From Metabacillus indicus LMG 22858 (GTDB taxonomy: Bacteria > Bacillota > Bacilli > Bacillales > Bacillaceae), in the NCBI RefSeq assembly GCF_000708755.2, contig NZ_JGVU02000002.1:62001-126000 (forward strand): a stretch of DNA of 64,000 nucleotides, read 5' to 3'. A program made the translations under genes and the position numbers. This document shows, one piece after another, positions 47,126-55,068 of the stretch. Position 1 is the stretch's first letter. Every line of letters begins with the position of its first letter. The notes under the pieces are model-generated. The model saw only the letters and a list, made by a program, of their open reading frames with translations, was not told where the DNA came from and made no database searches.

Positions 47126-47638
47126 GTGGAAATAAAGTTCTGCCGACACTCTTTTGTTGTGAAAACAAGCATTGTCCTTCCGTCAGATACAAATAACTAC
47201 GGGACGTTATTTGGAGGAAGGCTGATGTCGTATATCGACGATGTTGCAGCAATAGCAGCAATCAGGCATGCTAGGACGCCGGTCGTCACAGCGTCCACAG
47301 ATTCTGTTGATTTTCTTCATCCTATTTATGAAGGGAATTCAGTCTGTCTTGAAGCATTTGTGACGTATACAGGAAGAACGTCAATGGAAGTATTTGTGAA
47401 AGTCATTTCCGAAGATCTCCTGAACGGCAACAGAAACCTTTGCGCCATGTCGTTTTTAACGATGGTTGCCGTAGACAAACATAACAAGCCCACACCTGTC
47501 CCGCAGGTGGTGCCTGAATCAGAAACAGAAAAAATGCTGCATGACTCCGCACTGAAGCGGGCAGCAATCAGAAAAAAACGCAAAGAAGAAGCTGCTGGCA
47601 TGGCAGCTGCATTTGGAACGGACTATCCGTGGTGCTGA
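47126..47638 (+). CDS. ykhA: Acyl-CoA thioesterase, hotdog fold, YkhA-like
   Basis: Protein of 170 residues starting at GTG 47126 behind AGGAAGTGA. An ATG six bases earlier is followed at once by TAA. Hotdog-fold thioesterase: SDTNNYGTLFGGRLMSYIDDVAAIAA holds the catalytic Asn and Asp, followed by TASTDSVDFLHPIYEGNSV. It hydrolyses fatty acyl-CoA in the cytoplasm and resembles YkhA. It has a basic, Ala/Lys-rich C-terminus (KRAAIRKKRKEEAAG). It lies divergently from mreBH and is probably a single gene. Confidence 0.88.
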   Translation: MEIKFCRHSFVVKTSIVLPSDTNNYGTLFGGRLMSYIDDVAAIAAIRHARTPVVTASTDSVDFLHPIYEGNSVCLEAFVTYTGRTSMEVFVKVISEDLLNGNRNLCAMSFLTMVAVDKHNKPTPVPQVVPESETEKMLHDSALKRAAIRKKRKEEAAGMAAAFGTDYPWC

Positions 47639-47808
47639 AGCGAAAGCTGCAGGACCACGCGGTTTTTTTCAGGAAATCAACAATATGTTCCCTGAGATAG
47701 ATTTTAAGTAAACTTGCTTTATATATTGTTTGTTCCAATACTTAGAGTTTAGCATGCATGCACCGCTTAAATGAACAAGAACAAACTTCCAGGAGGATGG
47801 ATTCAGAG

Positions 47809-48264
47809 ATGAAAGAGCTTTGTATCATACCGTGCGGAAACAGGAAAATATGGGATAAGGAGCCGGATATTGGCGAAGTGGAGGCAAAATACGCCTATAC
47901 AGGAACGTTTCATTTGCTTTGCAGACAGTATGCAGATCTTTTCTATCATGATCAATGGGTGATTCTGTCGGCTAAACACGGTTTCCTGCTGCCGGAGGAT
48001 CCAGTGCATGGTCCATATAACCTTTCTTTCAGCATGAAATCAGACGAGATTATGAAACTGGAAGACTTAAAGAAGCAGGCAGCCGAAAAAAATCTGATGC
48101 AGTATGAGCGCCAAGTAGTCCTTGGCGGAAAAAAATTCAGACCTATAGCAGATTCGGTGTTTGAAGGGGAAGCTGTTTTTCCTTTAAGCGGGTGCAAGGG
48201 GATCGGCTATATGCAGCAAAAACTGAAAAAAGCCATTGCTGAAAAAAGAAGGATTCACTGCTGA
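47809..48264 (+). CDS. DUF6884-like protein
   Basis: Protein of 151 residues from ATG 47809. ATG 47797 touches the AGGAGG site, so the exact start is uncertain. It opens with the strand CIIPCGNRKIWD and contains WVILSAKHGFLLPEDPV and PYNLSFSMK, the pattern of DUF6884 proteins, which resemble nucleoside 2-deoxyribosyltransferase or YaaA-like folds. The conserved C-G-x-x-K and AKHG motifs suggest a nucleotide or DNA-base ligand. The actual function is unknown. Stands alone between ykhA and ykqA. Confidence 0.62.
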   Translation: MKELCIIPCGNRKIWDKEPDIGEVEAKYAYTGTFHLLCRQYADLFYHDQWVILSAKHGFLLPEDPVHGPYNLSFSMKSDEIMKLEDLKKQAAEKNLMQYERQVVLGGKKFRPIADSVFEGEAVFPLSGCKGIGYMQQKLKKAIAEKRRIHC

Positions 48265-48349
48265 ACTGCCGGTTCAGTCAGAATATACCGGCAATTGAGA
48301 AAATGGTATACTGAAGAAAATCAGCCGTGAAAGGAGAAAAAGGAACATA

Positions 48350-49204
48350 ATGAAAGTAAGCTTGTTTGTTTATGGAACACTCCGGCACGGAGAAAGCAAT
48401 TTTACATATATGAAAGAGGCCTCGTGCAAAGCTGAACAGGCTCGGACGTCAGGAAAGCTTTATGACACGGGGGAAGGATATCCTGCAATGACAGCTGAAT
48501 CCGGAGCTGTTTATGGGGAGCTGTATGTACTGGACAAAGAAAATCTGGAACGCATCCATGAGTTGGAGGGGTACTTTGCCGAAAACCACCAGAATAACTT
48601 ATTTGACCTTAAAGAAGTCACTGTTATGACGGATACTGGAGAATTCCACGCTCTTACCTATGTAATGAACGAAAGCAGAACAAACGGGATGAAACAGATT
48701 GAGAGCGGCGACTGGAAAGAATATTTGTTTGCTTCCGAATTGCCAGAAGAAACGCTGTACTTTGCTTATGGGTCCTGCATGGATACAGAACGCTTCAAAC
48801 TTGCAGGAGTCGATCATCACTTTTCTGAAGTGATAGGGGCAGGGAAAACAGAGCGATATTCGGTGAAATTCACTATTTCCGTAAATGACGGCGGACGTGC
48901 AGATCTTGTTGAGGAACACGGGGGAGCGGAAGGAATTCTGTACAGAGTTTCCAAAGAAGCTGTCGAGTATCTTTATGTGAGAGAAGGCGTAGGAACAGGC
49001 ATGTACCGCCCTGCATTTATCGGAGTAAAGGTAAATGGCCGTGAATACAAGCAGTGTCTGACTTTTACAGTCATCGACAAGAAAGAAGAGTTTCGGCCGC
49101 CTGGTCATTATTCGTCAGAGATATTAAAAGGTGCTGAGGGACGACTAAGTCCAGAATATGTGAAGCAAATAAAACGCTATATGGATGAGCTACCCGAAAT
49201 GTAG
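48350..49204 (+). CDS. ykqA: YkqA, tandem gamma-glutamylcyclotransferase-like domains
   Basis: Protein of 284 residues (about 277 in B. subtilis YkqA). Two domains of the AIG2/gamma-glutamylcyclotransferase superfamily lie in tandem. The first (residues 1-115) has the glycine loop FVYGTLRHGESN and GYPAM. The second (residues about 135-270) has FAYGSCMDTERF. The superfamily acts on gamma-glutamyl amines or peptides and usually needs a Glu. The first domain has candidates in VYGELYVLD, whereas the second is less certain. It starts at ATG 48350 behind GAAAGGAG. It precedes ktrC as in B. subtilis. The substrate is unknown. Confidence 0.85.
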   Translation: MKVSLFVYGTLRHGESNFTYMKEASCKAEQARTSGKLYDTGEGYPAMTAESGAVYGELYVLDKENLERIHELEGYFAENHQNNLFDLKEVTVMTDTGEFHALTYVMNESRTNGMKQIESGDWKEYLFASELPEETLYFAYGSCMDTERFKLAGVDHHFSEVIGAGKTERYSVKFTISVNDGGRADLVEEHGGAEGILYRVSKEAVEYLYVREGVGTGMYRPAFIGVKVNGREYKQCLTFTVIDKKEEFRPPGHYSSEILKGAEGRLSPEYVKQIKRYMDELPEM

Positions 49205-49313
49205 GATTTCATTCTGCGGATAAGGCCGCCTGGATGGCGCTTGCCATTTTGATTTTTTGGGTTTAAAGTTATGGTAACATTTATTTGCAAAATGATAGCT
49301 GGAGGAAGTACAT

Positions 49314-49976
49314 ATGAAAAAAGATTTTGCAGTTATCGGCCTTGGACGCTTTGGCGGCAGCATTTGCCGTGAGCTCAGTGAAGAAGGCATGGAAGTAATG
49401 GCGATTGATCTTGATGAAGATAAAGTGAACGAATTTGCCAACATCGCGTCACATGCTGTTGTAGGGGATACAACAGATGAGGCAGTACTTAAAAGCCTTG
49501 GTATCCGAAACTTTGATCATGTCATTGTTGCGATTGGGGATAATATCCAGTCGAGCATCCTCACCACTCTGATGCTTAAGGAGCTGGGAGTAAAGTTCAT
49601 TACGGTCAAAGCCCAGAATGATTATCACGAAAAGGTGCTTTCAAAAATAGGCGCCGATCAGATTGTCCATCCAGAGCGGGATATGGGTAGACGGATTGCC
49701 CATAATCTTATTTCAAACAATGTGCTTGATTATCTTGAGCTTTCAGATGAACACAGCATCGTTGAGATTGTGGCTAACAGCAAGCTTGATGGAAACACGC
49801 TGATTGATCTTGATATTCGTGCAAAATACGGGATTAACATTGTTGCCATTAAAAGAGATAAAGAAATTTTCGTATCTCCCCAGGCCGATGAAATTATCCA
49901 AAAAGGCGATATTCTGATTGTCATAGGTGCAGATACAGATATAGACCGGTTTGAAAAGCGGGTTTTGGAAGCTTAA
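49314..49976 (+). CDS. ktrC: KtrC potassium uptake regulatory subunit
   Basis: Protein of 220 residues (221 in B. subtilis). An RCK_N domain with Rossmann loop VIGLGRFGGSICREL (residues 7-21) binds ATP/ADP and NAD. An RCK_C domain (about residues 135-220) binds c-di-AMP, which closes the channel. It forms a ring under the membrane subunit KtrD, which is encoded elsewhere. The start is ATG 49314 behind GGAGGAAG. A terminator follows at 49975. No ydaO-type riboswitch is visible in the upstream 110 bases. Confidence 0.93.
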   Translation: MKKDFAVIGLGRFGGSICRELSEEGMEVMAIDLDEDKVNEFANIASHAVVGDTTDEAVLKSLGIRNFDHVIVAIGDNIQSSILTTLMLKELGVKFITVKAQNDYHEKVLSKIGADQIVHPERDMGRRIAHNLISNNVLDYLELSDEHSIVEIVANSKLDGNTLIDLDIRAKYGINIVAIKRDKEIFVSPQADEIIQKGDILIVIGADTDIDRFEKRVLEA

Positions 49977-50002
49977 AAAAGACACATTGCGTGTCTTTTT
50001 TT
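49975..50002 (+). terminator. ktrC terminator
   Basis: AAAAAAGACAC pairs with GTGTCTTTTTT around a five-base loop. It begins one base before the end of the coding sequence. Confidence 0.88.
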
Positions 50003-50143
50003 CATATGACATGCCTCGTCTGTCCGTTTGTACTTTTGGAAAAGTGGCATACTTGATAATGTATACATGCTGGATTCCAGCTGGGCGGTCGGCTGAGCCC
50101 CTGTCTCTTTTCTTTTGAAGCAAAGGAAGGGGGTGATGCCCGG

Positions 50144-50227
50144 ATGACAGTCTTTGAAAGCTTGACGTTAGCTATCTCTTTCGCCACGCTTATCATTGCC
50201 ATCCTGTCATTTGACCATAAAAAATAG
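50144..50227 (+). CDS. Holin-like type I toxin, 27 residues
   Basis: The reading frame codes for 27 residues: it starts MTVFESLTLAISFATL, continues as a hydrophobic helix and ends SFDHKK. This is the pattern of putative holin-like toxins (TxpA/Bsr-like family): a charged start, one membrane helix and a basic tail. A very strong ribosome binding site GGAAGGGGGTGAT (50125-50137) precedes ATG 50144. The long 3' untranslated region contains the AGGCCGGCCCCAGATTCGGGACC element typical of the family and ends in a terminator at 50318. Overexpressed relatives damage the membrane and are held in check by an antisense RNA to the 3' region. Confidence 0.75.
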   Translation: MTVFESLTLAISFATLIIAILSFDHKK

Positions 50228-50350
50228 ACCCCCGGCTGTTCGGCTGCAGGCGAGGTCTGGAATGTTCTTTGACTGTTTCTTTCAGGCCGGCCCCAGATTC
50301 GGGACCCTTGTATGCAGGCCGCAGGCTGTCAAGCACCTGCGGCTTTATTT
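50225..50350 (-). ncRNA. Possible antisense antitoxin RNA (predicted)
   Basis: On the minus strand, AGACC and GGTCT (about 50228-50260) enclose a GC-rich hairpin followed by ATTTTTT within the toxin's last codons, a plausible terminator for a convergent antisense RNA. A TTGACA on the minus strand (about 50326-50331) could be its -35 box, but no good -10 follows at normal spacing. The call is based mainly on the known organisation of this toxin family. Confidence 0.35.
50318..50350 (+). terminator. Toxin mRNA terminator
   Basis: GCCGCAGG (50318-50325) pairs with CCTGCGGC (50336-50343), then TTTATTT. Confidence 0.82.
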
Positions 50351-50457
50351 ATTGCCTTCCTTTTATAGCCTTCCTCAGAAAGAGCTTTTCTATAAGCAGA
50401 AAAAAAGATTGACTGCAAGGCTGATGTGCCTTAGTATATGAAACTAATTAAACATCT

Positions 50458-50530
50458 TTTCTCGTATAATTTTGGAAATAAGGTCCAAAAGTTTCTACCG
50501 AACTGCCGTAAAAAGTTTGACTGCGGGGAT
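50458..50530 (+). promoter_or_regulatory. Purine riboswitch aptamer (guanine class) of adeC
   Basis: The conserved three-way junction is readable: CTCGTATAAT, then P2 TTTTGGA/TCCAAAA with loop AATAAGG. GTTTCTACC is the J2/3 segment, CCGTAAAA the P3 loop, and GACTGCGGGG closes P1. The base after GA is C (GAC), the determinant for guanine/hypoxanthine. Adenine sensors have U (GAUU). Confidence 0.9.
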
Positions 50531-50608
50531 TATATTAGAACAGGCGCAAACACATGCGTCTTTCTTTTGCATCCTCTTCGCAAGCCTATAAAAGCGAGGG
50601 GTTTTTTT
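50522..50608 (+). terminator. Riboswitch expression platform before adeC
   Basis: The terminator stem is CCTC(T)TCGC.. with GCGAGGGG (50594-50601) plus seven T. Its 5' arm ATCCTC can instead pair with GGGGAT (50525-50530), the 3' strand of P1. Ligand binding would thus favour termination. The GAGGGG arm doubles as the adeC ribosome binding site. Confidence 0.8.
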
Positions 50609-52330
50609 ATGACTGAAAAAGAAGAATTGAAATACAAGATCCGGGCTGCATCAAAAAAAGAAAAAGCAGAGCTTGTTTTTAAAAATGCCCGTATCGTGGA
50701 TGTGTTTAATTTGGACATCATCCAGGGCGATGTCGCCGTTTCAGCGGGGAAAATAGTCGGCATCGGCGATTATGAGGGGCATGATGAGATCGATGCATCA
50801 GACAAATTTATCTGTCCCGGCCTGATTGACGGTCATGTCCACATTGAATCCTCCATGGTTCCTCCTCACGAATTTGCTGAAGCTGTGCTTCCGCACGGAG
50901 TAACTGCCGTGATAGCAGATCCTCATGAAATTGCCAATGTTTCGGGGGTGAATGGCATTCAGTACATGCTTGACAGCTCAGAGGGCATACCGCTTGATGT
51001 TTTCATTATGCTTCCATCCTGTGTTCCGGCAACAAGCTTTGAGCATTCAGGTGCAAGACTTGAAGCAGAGGACCTCCAGCCTTTTTTTCTGCATGAACGT
51101 GTCATTGGCCTTGCGGAAGTGATGGACTATGTAGCTGTAAGTAACACGTCAGACAGTATGATGGATAAGCTTGAAATGGCGCTGAAGCATTCCAGCTTGC
51201 TTGACGGCCATATGGCGGGGCTCCCTTCGGATATGGCCAATGTTTACAGATCGGCCGGAATAAGTACGGATCACGAAGTGACGACTGCCCAAGAGGCAAT
51301 ACAACGCGTGCAGCGGGGAATGTATGTGCAGATCAGGCAAGGGTCTGCGGCTAAAGACTTTAACCGGGTTATTAGGGCGGTCAATCAGAAGAATGCCCGC
51401 AGATTTTTATTCTGCACAGATGATAAACACCTTGATGATCTTGTAAAAGAGGGAAGTGTGGACCATCATATCAGACTTGCAGTTAAACATGGTATACATC
51501 CTGTAACAGCCATTGGGATGGCGACTTTGAATGCTGCAGAATGTTACGGGCTTAAAAGCAAGGGTGCTGTAGCGCCAGGATATGATGCAGATCTTGTACT
51601 CGTAGATGATTTAAGCAGTTTTAAAGTTGATTCAGTTTATAAGCGAGGGGTGCTAACCGCAGCCAATGGAAAAACGGTGAAAACCGCAGATCGAAGAAAG
51701 GTTCCCGGCATGCTGCTGGATTCTGTTGTTCTTCCTGAAATCGATTCCTCCATGCTTGCTGTCCGTGCAGACGAAAATCAGCTGATGACTATAATTGAAG
51801 CTGTGCCCAATCAGCTCATCACGCGAAGGGCTGAGGAGTGCGTCAATACGGAAGGAGGATTTTTTGTTCCATCCGCAGATCTTGGGCACGTAAAGCTGAT
51901 CATGGCTGAACGTCATAAAGGAACCGGGCTGATCGGCAAAGGAATTCTGAAAGGGTTCCCGATGAAGCGCGGCGCCATAGCAACGACGATTGCACATGAC
52001 TCTCACAACCTCATTGCTGCCGGCATGAGTGATGAGGATCTCATCCACGCTGCAGCAGCAATCAAGGAAATGGGGGGAGGACTTGCCGTTGCGGCTGACG
52101 GGAAAATCCTCGCAAAGCTTCCTCTTCCTGTATCCGGTCTGCTGTCAGATCAGCCTTATGAAAAAGTTCTTGATGGCCTGCAAAAGATTCATGATGCTCT
52201 TGCTGTAACCGGCCTTCCGGACAGCTTTAATCCGTTTCTGACATTGTCGTTTCTCGGCCTTCCGGTTATTCCGGAGCTGAAAATAACGTGCGAAGGCATA
52301 TTTGATGTTGCTGAATTCAGACATATATAA
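50609..52330 (+). CDS. adeC: Adenine deaminase
   Basis: Protein of 573 residues from ATG 50609 (577 in B. subtilis). An upstream in-frame ATG at 50438 lies in front of the riboswitch and is rejected. It converts adenine to hypoxanthine plus ammonia. Amidohydrolase fold: metal-binding LIDGHVHIESSMVPP, ADPHEIANVSG, and FCTDDKHLDDLV. The C-terminal half carries GGGLAVAADGKIL. Hypoxanthine, its product, and guanine are ligands of the riboswitch class found upstream, so regulation would act as product feedback. It sits between ktrC and rnjA as in B. subtilis. Confidence 0.94.
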   Translation: MTEKEELKYKIRAASKKEKAELVFKNARIVDVFNLDIIQGDVAVSAGKIVGIGDYEGHDEIDASDKFICPGLIDGHVHIESSMVPPHEFAEAVLPHGVTAVIADPHEIANVSGVNGIQYMLDSSEGIPLDVFIMLPSCVPATSFEHSGARLEAEDLQPFFLHERVIGLAEVMDYVAVSNTSDSMMDKLEMALKHSSLLDGHMAGLPSDMANVYRSAGISTDHEVTTAQEAIQRVQRGMYVQIRQGSAAKDFNRVIRAVNQKNARRFLFCTDDKHLDDLVKEGSVDHHIRLAVKHGIHPVTAIGMATLNAAECYGLKSKGAVAPGYDADLVLVDDLSSFKVDSVYKRGVLTAANGKTVKTADRRKVPGMLLDSVVLPEIDSSMLAVRADENQLMTIIEAVPNQLITRRAEECVNTEGGFFVPSADLGHVKLIMAERHKGTGLIGKGILKGFPMKRGAIATTIAHDSHNLIAAGMSDEDLIHAAAAIKEMGGGLAVAADGKILAKLPLPVSGLLSDQPYEKVLDGLQKIHDALAVTGLPDSFNPFLTLSFLGLPVIPELKITCEGIFDVAEFRHI

Positions 52331-52332
52331 CA

Positions 52333-52371
52333 GAAAAAACCGGTCCCAGAAATTTCTGGGACCGGTTTTTT
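52333..52371 (+). terminator. adeC terminator
   Basis: AAAAAACCGGTCCCAGAAA pairs completely with TTTCTGGGACCGGTTTTTT. Confidence 0.93.
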
Positions 52372-52399
52372 AAAATGTATGTAAGAATGCAATGCTGCT

Positions 52400-52537
52400 C
52401 TAATTTTCAAACTGAGTCTTTCTGTCGATCTGCAAAAGAGTGACCGCCTTTTTAGTGGCAGGGCTGATCACGTCCGCCTTTACACCTTTTTCTTTTAAAC
52501 GCTGTACAAATTTTTCAAGAGAGGATGGCTTTTTCAT
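52400..52537 (-). CDS. Small basic protein of 45 residues (possible gene)
   Basis: The frame encodes MKKPSSLEKFVQRLKEKG at the start and ends ITLL-like then QIDRKTQFEN. It is a basic amphipathic helix followed by a short beta-type segment. It begins at ATG 52537 behind AAAGGTAG, a weak but usable site, and ends just before the adeC terminator on the other strand. No family is recognised. It lies downstream of the rnjA terminator in the minus direction, so it would need its own promoter, which was not identified. Confidence 0.45.
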   Translation of the reverse strand: MKKPSSLEKFVQRLKEKGVKADVISPATKKAVTLLQIDRKTQFEN

Positions 52538-52668
52538 CGCTTAGGCACTACCTTTCTGAATCTAAAAGTACTTGACTGAACGGTCAGTTCATTATACCCC
52601 AAATGACACTCAGCTTCAAGATGGTTTAAGGAGGAGAATGTGCCGGTAAAAGCATAACTTCGGAGAAT

Positions 52669-52698
52669 GAAAAAGACTGCCGTTAGCAGGGCAGTCTT
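52669..52698 (-). terminator. rpoY-rnjA terminator
   Basis: On the minus strand, AAGACTGCC pairs with GGCAGTCTT, followed by T. It lies about 58 bases after the rnjA stop. Confidence 0.85.
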
Positions 52699-52755
52699 CT
52701 TCAAAAAATATAAGATGGTGCGTCCGGGAAGAATCCCGGCTTGCAGCATTCTAGA

Positions 52756-54423
52756 TTAAACCTCCATGATAATCGGCAGGATCATCGGGCGGCGTTTTGT
52801 TTTTTCATACAGGAACGGTGCAAGTGTGTCTGTAATTTCATTTTTGATTTCAGACCACTGGCTTGTGCGGCGTTCCATCACTTTATTCAAGTGTTTTGTA
52901 ATCAGAACCTGGGCGTCATTGATCAGGTCGCCGGATTCTCTCATATAGACAAATCCGCGTGAAATGATGTCTGGACCGGCTGAAATTTTAAATTCTTTCA
53001 TATTAATGCTTACGACTACAATGACAAGTCCTTCTTCTGAAAGAATGCGGCGGTCTCTGAGAACGATGTTTCCGATGTCGCCAATTCCGCTGCCGTCAAT
53101 GTAAACAGATCCTGAAGGGATTTTGCCTGCTACGGACACTTCGCGGTCGCTTAATGCAAGCACTTCGCCGTTATCCATGATAAAGCAGTTTTCTGCAGCT
53201 ACTCCGCAATCCTTTGCGAGCTTGGAGTGCATAATCTGCATGCGGTATTCACCGTGAATTGGCATAAAGTATTCAGGTTTCATAAGGCGCAGCATCAGCT
53301 TTTGTTCTTCCTGGCCGCCGTGGCCTGAAGTATGAACGTCGCTCAATGAACCGTGAATGACTTCTGCTCCTGCACGGTAGAGCTGGTTAATGGTCCGGCT
53401 TACGCTGATTGTGTTGCCCGGAATCGGCGAAGATGAGAAAACAACAGTGTCGCCAGGAATAATCTGAATCTGGCGGTGTGTTCCGTTCGCGATGCGGGAA
53501 AGAGCAGCCATCGGTTCACCCTGGCTTCCTGTGCAGAGAATGGTCACTCTGTTTGCAGGAAGGCGGTTAATTTCATGAGGCTCAACAAATGTATCTTTCG
53601 GACACTGAATGTAGCCAAGATCCTGACCAATTGTAATGGCAGATTCCATGCTACGGCCAAATACGGCAATTTTTCTGCCATGCTGAACCGCAGCTTCTAC
53701 TACCTGCTGGAGCCTGTGAATGTTGGATGCAAAGGTAGCGAAAATGACGCGTCCGTCGACTTTCCGGAAAATTTCCTGGATGCTTTCCCCAACGCGGCGC
53801 TCTGACATTGTGAAATGGGGAATTTCGCTGTTTGTGCTGTCTGATAACAGGCACAGTACGCCTTCTTTGCCGATCTCAGCCATTTTCGTCAAGTTGGCAG
53901 GTTCGCCGACAGGTGTGAAATCGAATTTAAAGTCTCCTGTATGGACGATATTTCCCGGCGGTGTTTTGACAACGATTCCATAAGAATCCGGAATGCTGTG
54001 AGTAGTGCGGAAGAATGTTACAGACGTTTTTCTGAACTTAATAATGTCATCTTCTTTAATTTCGATGAGTTTAGCCTGGCGAAGCAAACCGTGCTCTTCT
54101 AATTTGTTGCGGATAAGTCCGAGGGCAAGCTTACCTCCGTAGATCGGAATGTTCACTTGCTTTAAAAGGTAGGGAATTCCTCCAATATGATCTTCGTGGC
54201 CGTGCGTGATGAAAAGCCCCTTAATTTTATCCTCGTTTTTTACTAAGTACGTATAATCGGGTATAACATAATCAATTCCAAGCAGTTCCTCTTCAGGAAA
54301 CTTAATGCCCGCATCAATCATGATGATCTCATCCTGGAACTGGACACCGTACGTGTTTTTCCCGATTTCTCCAAGTCCACCAAGAGCAAAAACCGCTACC
54401 TGGTCATTTTTAACAAATTTCAT
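52756..54423 (-). CDS. rnjA: Ribonuclease J1
   Basis: Protein of 555 residues, the same as B. subtilis RNase J1. It has 5'-to-3' exonuclease and endonuclease activity on mRNA and rRNA and is part of the degradosome-like network. The metallo-beta-lactamase motif HGHEDHIGG (about residues 74-82) and HTGDFKFD bind the two zinc ions. The beta-CASP domain contains FGRSMESA and SGHGGQEE, and the C-terminal region PIHGEYRM. It starts at ATG 54423, four bases after the rpoY stop, so the pair is an operon. Confidence 0.97.
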   Translation of the reverse strand: MKFVKNDQVAVFALGGLGEIGKNTYGVQFQDEIIMIDAGIKFPEEELLGIDYVIPDYTYLVKNEDKIKGLFITHGHEDHIGGIPYLLKQVNIPIYGGKLALGLIRNKLEEHGLLRQAKLIEIKEDDIIKFRKTSVTFFRTTHSIPDSYGIVVKTPPGNIVHTGDFKFDFTPVGEPANLTKMAEIGKEGVLCLLSDSTNSEIPHFTMSERRVGESIQEIFRKVDGRVIFATFASNIHRLQQVVEAAVQHGRKIAVFGRSMESAITIGQDLGYIQCPKDTFVEPHEINRLPANRVTILCTGSQGEPMAALSRIANGTHRQIQIIPGDTVVFSSSPIPGNTISVSRTINQLYRAGAEVIHGSLSDVHTSGHGGQEEQKLMLRLMKPEYFMPIHGEYRMQIMHSKLAKDCGVAAENCFIMDNGEVLALSDREVSVAGKIPSGSVYIDGSGIGDIGNIVLRDRRILSEEGLVIVVVSINMKEFKISAGPDIISRGFVYMRESGDLINDAQVLITKHLNKVMERRTSQWSEIKNEITDTLAPFLYEKTKRRPMILPIIMEV

Positions 54424-54427
54424 AAAA

Positions 54428-54637
54428 TCAAATCTCCAATACTTTAAAGTTTTCGTTTTGTTTTTCGTATTCTAAGTAAGCACCTTCAACAGATTGAACA
54501 AATTCAATGTTGTGATTGCGTTCCTTCAGTTTATTGCGTGCATCGCCTTCTGTTTTAGCTTCAATATAAAGGGTTTTTGTTTTTTCGCGAACAGGAACCT
54601 CTCCGAGTTTTTCCTGAAAATAAACTTTGTATAACAT
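54428..54637 (-). CDS. rpoY: RNA polymerase epsilon subunit
   Basis: Protein of 69 residues, the B. subtilis length, from ATG 54637 behind AAGGAGAG. A TTG six bases earlier is too close to the site. The sequence ([20 protein letters not shown] start) matches RpoY/YkzG, a small subunit that binds RNA polymerase near the jaw. Coupled with rnjA, it links transcription and RNA decay. A good SigmaA promoter lies upstream on the minus strand. Confidence 0.93.
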   Translation of the reverse strand: MLYKVYFQEKLGEVPVREKTKTLYIEAKTEGDARNKLKERNHNIEFVQSVEGAYLEYEKQNENFKVLEI

Positions 54638-54682
54638 TGCCAAATCTCTCCTTAACTGCCGTATGTTAGACTAACTTGTTCT

Positions 54683-54711
54683 ATTATATTCGATAATGGC
54701 CTCTAAGCCAA
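54683..54711 (-). promoter_or_regulatory. Promoter of rpoY-rnjA
   Basis: On the minus strand, TTGGCT (54711-54706) and TATAAT (54688-54683) are 17 bases apart. Confidence 0.82.
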
Positions 54712-54744
54712 CCCTCACCCGGTCCCGGGGCGTTTTTGGAGGAA

Positions 54745-54775
54745 AGAAAAAACCTTTCTGCGGGCAGAAAGGTTT
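54745..54775 (-). terminator. Minus-strand terminator of a very short transcript
   Basis: On the minus strand, AAACCTTTCTG pairs with CAGAAAGGTTT around a four-base loop, followed by TTTTC. It lies immediately after a 23-codon frame and upstream of the rpoY promoter. Confidence 0.75.
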
Positions 54776-54777
54776 CA

Positions 54778-54849
54778 TTACGCTATTGATTTTCTGCCGA
54801 GAATGCTATTCCATTGAGAACGCAATCTGCGTCTGAGTTTTTTCATCAT
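54778..54849 (-). CDS. Possible 23-residue basic peptide
   Basis: The frame reads MMKKLRRRLRSQWNSILG and ends RKSIA. It is strongly basic, with arginines and lysines in an amphipathic arrangement. The stop abuts a good minus-strand terminator. Upstream (about 54905-54910, minus strand) TATACT could be a -10 box, giving a transcript of roughly 160 bases. The Shine-Dalgarno candidate (GGGAG) is 11 bases from the ATG, which is long. It may instead be a small regulatory RNA. No family is recognised. Confidence 0.4.
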   Translation of the reverse strand: MMKKLRRRLRSQWNSILGRKSIA

Positions 54850-55068
54850 TATGTCCCACACTCCCATCTTGTCCAATTTTCGGATTGTTTACCGTTCGAA
54901 TCTGCCAGACTTAGTATATGTGAATATCGGAAAAGATAACATGGGTATTTATGGAAGGGGGGCTGCGGCAAAAAATGCAGGTGTTTTGGTTGTGGCTGCA
55001 TTTATTTTCCGCTATGATGAGTCATGTAAAAGCTGTCCAAATTAAGTACAAGTAAGGAGACCTATACT

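Noticed and set aside
50438-50608. N-terminal extension of adeC from ATG 50438
   Set aside because: The segment is the purine riboswitch and its terminator. AdeC homologues begin near the downstream ATG 50609.
54851-55045. Plus-strand frame of 64 codons upstream of ykrA
   Set aside because: No ribosome binding site. It overlaps the proposed small minus-strand transcript, and its composition (clustered Cys and Tyr, no motif) looks random.
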